Positions 6,132 through 9,787 of a DNA stretch of 9,787 nt are shown piece by piece. The stretch is taken from NCBI GenBank assembly GCA_946408305.1, contig CAMJRQ010000025.1, positions 1 through 9,787 on the forward strand, read 5' to 3'. Under the pieces are notes generated by a model. It was not told where the DNA came from, made no database searches, and saw nothing but the letters and a program-made list of their open reading frames with translations. Each line of letters starts with the position of its first letter. Position 1 is the first letter of the stretch. The position numbers and the translations under genes are program-made. Source of the DNA: an uncultured Prevotellaceae bacterium. GTDB taxonomy: Bacteria; Bacteroidota; Bacteroidia; Bacteroidales; Bacteroidaceae.

Positions 6132-7012
6132 CGGGCTACGGTGTCGTGACAGAGGTGGGCAGCGGCGGCGTCGGGCAGGCAGCCCAGTTCGTAGGTGGGG
6201 GTGAGGCGGATGACCTCGCCGATGGTGCTGCACACGCCCAGATAGACGCGACGGTCCCACTTCATGGAACTCATCTGGGGCAGCAGCATGCCGAAGGCCT
6301 CGACGGGATCCAGACGGCGGATGGTGTTCTGGGGGCGCTGCTGGATGCGCACGATGGCTCCGGCCGGGGCCTGGATGTTGCGATAGCAGGGTGTCTTGCC
6401 GCTCCAGGGCGAGCCGTAGACGATAACTTCGTCGCCAATGACGCGCACCACGGGGTTGTCGTCGTTCATCAGGTCGCAGCCCGGAATGTTGTCGTACCAG
6501 AGGCGGGTGTGGGTGCTCTTGCCGGTGCCGCTGGGGGCGGTCATGAGATAGCCTCGTCCGTCGCAGCGGATGACCGAGGCGTGCATGAGCAGCGTCATGC
6601 GGTCGGCTGCGGCGAAGGCATAGGTGAGCATCAGGGCGTTGTTCAGGCCAAAGGCGCGCTGGGCCTCAGTCTGTCCGCGCAGCACGACGGTGACGCGGCT
6701 GAAGTCGGCCACGGCCGAGACGAGCGAGCAGAGGACGCCATAGACGTCGGTGACCTCGAACTGGTAGCTGCCGTCGGCGCTGCGGTAGACGCCGTAGTTG
6801 TTGCCGCCGCTGTCAAACTGGCCCACCTCGTGGTCTGAGCGTTCCCAGGGGAAGGAATCGTCGACCTTCAGCTGGAAGAGCAGGGGCTCGGCGGGCGCCT
6901 CCTCCAGACGGAAGCGGCGGAACGAGGGGATGAGCTGTTCGTCGTTGCCCTCGTCGACAAAGGTTATGCTCAGCAGGTGGCCGCCCACCCGATAGTATTG
7001 CGTGCGTGTCAT
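6128..7012 (-). CDS. HPr-kinase-like P-loop protein
   Basis: The 294-residue cytoplasmic protein has a C-terminal domain related to HPr kinase/phosphorylase and PEP carboxykinase. The Walker A loop is PSGTGKST at 160-167, preceded by LLMHASVI (141-148), the counterpart of the His-containing strand of HPr kinase. LMNDDNPVV (181-189) supplies the acidic pair, and YGSPWSGK (199-206) and SSMKWDRR (248-255) are typical of the Bacteroidetes branch. The first 130 residues are a separate domain I do not recognise. Relatives are often annotated as serine kinase or PEP carboxykinase-like; homologues in some lasso peptide clusters phosphorylate the precursor. True HPrK/P is unlikely, since the usual HPr neighbours are absent. 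It overlaps both neighbours by ATGA. The start follows an A-rich tract that encodes the lysine tail of the gene upstream. Substrate is unknown. Confidence 0.82.
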   Translation of the reverse strand: MTRTQYYRVGGHLLSITFVDEGNDEQLIPSFRRFRLEEAPAEPLLFQLKVDDSFPWERSDHEVGQFDSGGNNYGVYRSADGSYQFEVTDVYGVLCSLVSAVADFSRVTVVLRGQTEAQRAFGLNNALMLTYAFAAADRMTLLMHASVIRCDGRGYLMTAPSGTGKSTHTRLWYDNIPGCDLMNDDNPVVRVIGDEVIVYGSPWSGKTPCYRNIQAPAGAIVRIQQRPQNTIRRLDPVEAFGMLLPQMSSMKWDRRVYLGVCSTIGEVIRLTPTYELGCLPDAAAAHLCHDTVAR

Positions 7013-7551
7013 TTCTTTTTCTTCTTCTTTTCCTGTTTGGTGCTCTCCTCGGGCAGGATGTTGCCTTCGTCGTCGACCAGCACGGCTGCGTTGCCGCTCC
7101 ACTGCTCGGCATAGAAGCGGAAGTCGGCAGCTCCGAGTTGGGTGAGGCGCAGCGAGGTGTCGGCCTTGGTGCGCTTGAGCACCTTCTCGAGCTTCTTCTG
7201 GGCCTTCTTCTCTTTCGGGCTGAAGATTACGGCTGTGGTCATGCGCTTCAGCTTCAGGCTGTCTTCGAGATAGGCCTGGAACTGGGCCGAATAGAGCGGG
7301 CGGTCCATGAGGAAACCCGTGCGGCTGTCGATGTAGACCGAGTCGACGCGCTGCAGGGGGGTCACGTAGACCGTGGAATCGAGCAGCGACGTGGCATAGC
7401 CGACGAGGTAGGCCGTCTGCGCCTTGGCCTTCACGGGACGTTCCCGGGCCGGTTTCTTCGGTTTCTTCCCGTCCTTGGCCGGGCGGGCAACGGCCATCGG
7501 CGCAGCCAGCAGCAGGGCCAAGAGCCATACGAGGTATCGTAACTTTTTCAT
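7009..7551 (-). CDS. Exported Lys-rich protein of unknown function
   Basis: I do not recognise a family. The 180-residue product starts with a good signal peptide (MKKLRYLVWLLALLLAAPMA, cleavage probably after AVA at about 22). A strongly basic linker follows (about 26-43, rich in Lys, Pro and Arg), then a folded-looking middle (about 46-165) with YVTPLQRVDSVYID, FQAYLEDSL and AVLVDDEGNILP, and a tail of six lysines at the end. It is the first gene of the operon, after a Bacteroidetes promoter and a strong ribosome site GGAGG four bases before the ATG, which decides this start over an upstream one at 7614 that lies before the predicted transcript start. Its stop overlaps the kinase-like gene by ATGA. 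As the only exported unknown next to the kinase, peptidase and PqqD genes, it is a candidate client of those proteins, but nothing in it proves this. Confidence 0.75.
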   Translation of the reverse strand: MKKLRYLVWLLALLLAAPMAVARPAKDGKKPKKPARERPVKAKAQTAYLVGYATSLLDSTVYVTPLQRVDSVYIDSRTGFLMDRPLYSAQFQAYLEDSLKLKRMTTAVIFSPKEKKAQKKLEKVLKRTKADTSLRLTQLGAADFRFYAEQWSGNAAVLVDDEGNILPEESTKQEKKKKKK

Positions 7552-7555
7552 CTTT

Positions 7556-7560
7556 CCTCC
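7556..7560 (-). promoter_or_regulatory. Shine-Dalgarno site of the first operon gene
   Basis: GGAGG on the - strand, followed by AAAG and then the ATG at 7551. It fixes the start of the Lys-rich protein at MKKLRYL. Confidence 0.7.
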
Positions 7561-7572
7561 GGTTTCGAGGGA

Positions 7573-7603
7573 CAAAGATACGGCCTTAAAACGACATTTC
7601 AAA
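7573..7603 (-). promoter_or_regulatory. Bacteroidetes-type promoter of the eight-gene operon
   Basis: On the - strand TTTG (7603-7600) and TATCTTTG (7580-7573) are 19 bases apart, matching the -33 TTTG / -7 TAnnTTTG consensus of the primary sigma factor of this phylum. Transcription should start near 7567, giving a leader of roughly 15 bases before the ATG at 7551. Confidence 0.75.
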
Positions 7604-7656
7604 CACTTAAACAATTATTAACCCCGAAAAAAGCCTTACGTAGCAAAAATTCTTCG

Positions 7657-7664
7657 TACCTTTG
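7657..7664 (+). promoter_or_regulatory. Putative promoter of the divergent + strand unit
   Basis: TACCTTTG matches the -7 element TAnnTTTG. No TTTG is present at the expected distance upstream, so the promoter is weaker than its divergent partner or needs help. Transcription would begin near 7670, so the real start of the gene is the ATG at 7692 and not a TTG at 7662, which lies inside the promoter. Confidence 0.55.
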
Positions 7665-7680
7665 CCCCGCAGAACCCTAT

Positions 7681-7695
7681 ATGCGAAACGTATGA
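7681..7695 (+). promoter_or_regulatory. Possible four-codon leader ORF (MRNV)
   Basis: ATG CGA AAC GTA TGA begins about ten bases after the predicted transcript start. Its stop overlaps the start of the Met-rich gene as ATGA. It has no clear ribosome site and could be chance, but the geometry would allow translational coupling. Confidence 0.25.
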
Positions 7696-8279
7696 AAAGA
7701 ATCAGACGATGGATGATGGCCGCCCTCCTGACCTGTGGCGGCACCCTGGCCTCGCTGGCGCAGACCGACCTAACGGGCCGCTCCTACCAGAACCTGAACA
7801 TCATGGAGGAAGAGATGGCCAAGATGCTCAAGGAGGTGGACTCGAAGATGGACTCGATGCGAACCGTCGCGATAAACAAGGCTAAGACGGAGAAAGGCCG
7901 CGAGCTGACCGCCGAGGAGATGACCGAGGTGGACCAGACGATGGCCAAGGCGCGCAAGATGATGGAGAGCATGAAGAAGGCCATGACCATCGGCATCTCG
8001 GTAGAGTTCACCAGCCCCAAGGACCTTGTCATGCGCACCCACATGAGCGTCGACGACAATGCGCTGAAGCTGGCCGGTGTGAGCTGGGTGAAGCGCAAGG
8101 CCATGAAGGCGGCACTGGCCGTCATGCCCGAGAAGCAGAAGGCCACCTATGAGGTGCAGGGGCAGCAGGTCATCATCGACGACGGCGAGGAGAAGGACAC
8201 GATGCGCCTCTCCTCCGACGGCAAGTATCTCCATGGGACTTTCGACGCGAAGACGCCCTTCCGCCTGACGCGCAAGTGA
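7692..8279 (+). CDS. Exported Met-rich protein of unknown function
   Basis: I do not recognise a named family. The 195-residue product has a signal peptide (MKRIRRWMMAALLTCGGTLA, cleavage likely after SLA at about 23). A charged helical region follows at about 35-98, with a coiled-coil look and 11 methionines. A C-terminal domain of about 95 residues looks like strands (ISVEFTSP, TYEVQGQQVIIDDG, TMRLSSDGKYLHGTFD) around a short basic helix (VKRKAMKAALAVM); the strand pattern recalls small lipocalin-like domains of Bacteroidetes, but this is only a resemblance. Cys14 lies in LLTCGG and is not a convincing lipobox. Its TGA overlaps the GTG start of the transporter gene, so the two are likely coupled. 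Start choice follows from the promoter position. Confidence 0.75.
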   Translation: MKRIRRWMMAALLTCGGTLASLAQTDLTGRSYQNLNIMEEEMAKMLKEVDSKMDSMRTVAINKAKTEKGRELTAEEMTEVDQTMAKARKMMESMKKAMTIGISVEFTSPKDLVMRTHMSVDDNALKLAGVSWVKRKAMKAALAVMPEKQKATYEVQGQQVIIDDGEEKDTMRLSSDGKYLHGTFDAKTPFRLTRK

Positions 8280-9268
8280 AGACGCTCTGCCGCCTCATAG
8301 CCCGCTACATGGGCCTTCTGGTGCTGGCGGCAGCCGTGGCAGCCACGGTGTGGCCCAGCGTCTTCAACCGCGTGCCCACCTCCTCCATCAGCTATCTGCT
8401 GGGCGTCGTCATGTTCGGCATGGGGCTGACGCTGCGTGCCGAGGACTTCCGGGTGCTTCTCACCCGTCCGCGCGACGTCTTCATAGGCAGCCTCTGCCAG
8501 TTCACCATCATGCCCTTGCTGGCCTTCGCGCTGGCCCGCCTGTTCCGGCTCGACGACGCGCTGGCGCTGGGCGTGGTGCTCGTGGGCTGTTGCCCAGGCG
8601 GCACGGCGTCGAACGTCATCACCTATCTCTGCCGAGGCGACGTGGCACTCTCCATCGGCATCACCTCGCTTTCCACCCTCCTGGCCCCGCTGGCCACTCC
8701 CCTGCTCACGTGGCTGCTGGCCGGCGAGCACATCCAGGTGAACGTCTTCCAGATGTTCCTCTCCATCCTGTGGGTCATCATCCTGCCCATCGTGGCCGGT
8801 GCCGTGGTGAAGCGGCTGTGGCCCCGCCTCACCGAACGCGCGGCCGAATACCTGCCCGCCTTCTCCTCGCTGGCCATCGCGTTCATCGTGGCCATCGTGG
8901 TTTCGGCCAGTGCCGAGAGACTGCTCAGGGGCGGCGCCATCGTCATCCTGGTGGTGATGCTGCACAACGTGGGCGGCCTCCTGCTGGGCTACGTCGCCGC
9001 ACGTCTGGCCGGGCTCCCCGTGGCCAAGCAGAAGACGATAGCCATCGAGGTGGGAATGCAGAACTCGGGACTGGCCAGCAGCCTGGCCGCCACCCACTTT
9101 GCCGCCTTCCCCATGGCCACCATCCCCGGCGCCATCTTCAGCGTGTGGCACAACATCAGCGGAGCCATCGTGGCCCGTCTCTTCCGCGACAAGGGGGACG
9201 GAGAAAATCCGAACGTGGAACGGAGCACGATGCAACGTGTTGCGAGGGGCAAAGGAACACGTTCCTAA
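8276..9268 (+). CDS. BASS-family transporter (bile acid:sodium symporter fold)
   Basis: The 330-residue inner-membrane protein belongs to the BASS family, sodium-coupled transporters of organic anions, close to the bacterial branch that includes PanS-like ketopantoate/pantothenate carriers. About ten membrane helices can be drawn. Signatures are GVVMFGMGLTL (43-53), CCPGGTASNVITYL (105-118), the first crossing region, and EVGMQNSGLASSL (258-270), with Glu258 and Gln262 expected near the sodium sites. The start is GTG in a GTGA overlap with the Met-rich gene; the next ATG is at codon 12, inside the first helix, so GTG is preferred. The family domain ends near residue 304; the last 26 residues are polar and partly encoded by the left arm of the terminator. 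Substrate cannot be read from the sequence. Confidence 0.87.
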   Translation: MKTLCRLIARYMGLLVLAAAVAATVWPSVFNRVPTSSISYLLGVVMFGMGLTLRAEDFRVLLTRPRDVFIGSLCQFTIMPLLAFALARLFRLDDALALGVVLVGCCPGGTASNVITYLCRGDVALSIGITSLSTLLAPLATPLLTWLLAGEHIQVNVFQMFLSILWVIILPIVAGAVVKRLWPRLTERAAEYLPAFSSLAIAFIVAIVVSASAERLLRGGAIVILVVMLHNVGGLLLGYVAARLAGLPVAKQKTIAIEVGMQNSGLASSLAATHFAAFPMATIPGAIFSVWHNISGAIVARLFRDKGDGENPNVERSTMQRVARGKGTRS

Positions 9269-9293
9269 GGCCCTCGCAACACGTTGCTTTTTT
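9232..9293 (+). terminator. Strong nested terminator overlapping the transporter 3' end
   Basis: A perfect 17-bp stem pairs 9232-9248 (starting GCAACGTG) with 9271-9287 (ending CACGTTGC) and is followed directly by six T at 9288-9293. The loop holds a second hairpin, AGGAAC (9253-9258) with GTTCCT (9261-9266). The left arm is coding, and the TAA stop at 9266-9268 sits in the loop. No T tract follows on the other strand, so it should act on + transcripts only. Confidence 0.88.
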
Positions 9294-9362
9294 AACACAA
9301 ATCAATCATCCGGGGTTTGGTGTGCCGCGACTGGTTCTTCTTCGCGACTCGCAGTCCCCCCC

Positions 9363-9787
9363 TTACTCGGCAAAGCGATAGTGCATCTTGTAGCCACGGA
9401 TGGTGAAGGTGCAGGGCGTCTCGTAGCCGTAGTACGGGTCAATGCCGCCGGGATAGATGGAGATGGAGTCTGTGTGCAACTCGGCGTTGGGGTACTCCTT
9501 GCCCTGCAAGTAATTGTTGGCCTCCCAGTTCACTATCTCGCTGATGTAGGTGCCGTCAAGGCGGAAGGTGCCTTCGCCACTTAACGTGAAGACGTAGGTG
9601 TTTTCTCCCTCCGACGACACGTTGATGGTGAACGTCCCCTTGGCCTCGTGCGACATGTCGCCCTCCGTCAGGGAATAGAACTCCAGGACGTTTCCGTCGT
9701 CTGAGCCGTAGCGATAGTTATCGACTATTTGCTCCCACGTCCACGGCTTGTAGTGGAAGGAGGTGGACAGCTCGAACGTGCCGCTTC
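9363..9787 (-). CDS. 3' part of a beta-rich protein of unknown function
   Basis: The frame is open from the right edge to TAA at 9365-9363 and gives 140 residues. An in-frame ATG at 9656 also exists, but coding-like sequence continues above it (SGTFELSTSFHYKPWTWEQI and onward), so the gene probably begins outside the window. The visible part alternates polar and hydrophobic residues with many Thr, Tyr and Gly (TFTINVSS, YVFTLSGEGTFRLDGTYI, CTFTIRGYKMHYRFAE), as in beta-sandwich or lipocalin-like exported proteins of Bacteroidetes. No family can be named. It converges on the transporter unit. The 94 bases between the two genes hold the + terminator; no clear terminator for this gene was seen. 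Confidence 0.7.
   Translation of the reverse strand, partial: SGTFELSTSFHYKPWTWEQIVDNYRYGSDDGNVLEFYSLTEGDMSHEAKGTFTINVSSEGENTYVFTLSGEGTFRLDGTYISEIVNWEANNYLQGKEYPNAELHTDSISIYPGGIDPYYGYETPCTFTIRGYKMHYRFAE

Noticed and set aside
8147..9298. A 383-codon - strand frame opposite the transporter
   Set aside because: Its translation is His/Gly/Asp-rich filler without domains, and the + strand has a clear BASS protein.
9300..9362. Small inverted repeats such as GCGACTCGC as a terminator for the right-edge gene
   Set aside because: Stems are only 4 bp and no T tract follows on the - strand.

Overview
The window looks like a chromosomal segment from a GC-rich member of the Bacteroidales, probably Prevotellaceae or a relative. 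This rests on the protein families present (a DUF4421 outer-membrane protein, a type IX secretion plug protein, a DUF1460 amidase, a Bacteroidetes-type HPr-kinase-like protein) and on promoter elements of the Bacteroidetes form TAnnTTTG with an upstream TTTG. Coding is dense, codons mostly end in G or C, and many gene junctions are ATGA or GTGA overlaps. The longest stretch without a gene is the 140-base divergent region 7552-7691, so there is no large empty stretch. No rRNA, tRNA, CRISPR array, insertion sequence or phage gene was seen.

Left edge (1-1148, + strand): the last 17 codons of an unidentified gene, then a DUF4421 beta-barrel-like protein. Its start and signal-peptide region are built partly from heptanucleotide repeats. 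A hairpin at 1169-1198 separates it from the convergent operon.

Centre (7551 down to 1251, - strand): eight genes with gaps of at most 23 bases and five four-base overlaps, read as one operon from a good promoter at 7573-7603. In transcription order: (1) a secreted Lys-rich protein of unknown function, (2) an HPr-kinase-like P-loop protein, (3) a small S24/S26-type serine peptidase with a Ser-His pattern, (4) a PqqD-like protein, (5) a TRIC/UPF0126 membrane protein, (6) a T9SS plug protein (DUF5103), (7) an AmpG-type muropeptide permease, (8) a DUF1460 muropeptide amidase. Genes 2-4 resemble parts of peptide-modification systems (kinase, recognition element, protease) but lack any visible precursor, cyclase or radical SAM enzyme. 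Genes 7-8 form a cell-wall recycling pair. A second heptanucleotide array spans the junction of genes 6 and 7.

Right side (7692-9787): divergent from the operon is a two-gene + strand unit, a Met-rich exported protein of unknown function overlapping a BASS-family (bile acid:sodium symporter fold) transporter by GTGA. It ends in a strong terminator whose left arm lies inside the transporter gene. At the right edge is the 3' part of a convergent gene encoding a beta-rich protein of unknown function.

The points most worth a second look are the kinase/peptidase/PqqD cassette and the two 7-nt repeat arrays placed exactly over start codons.
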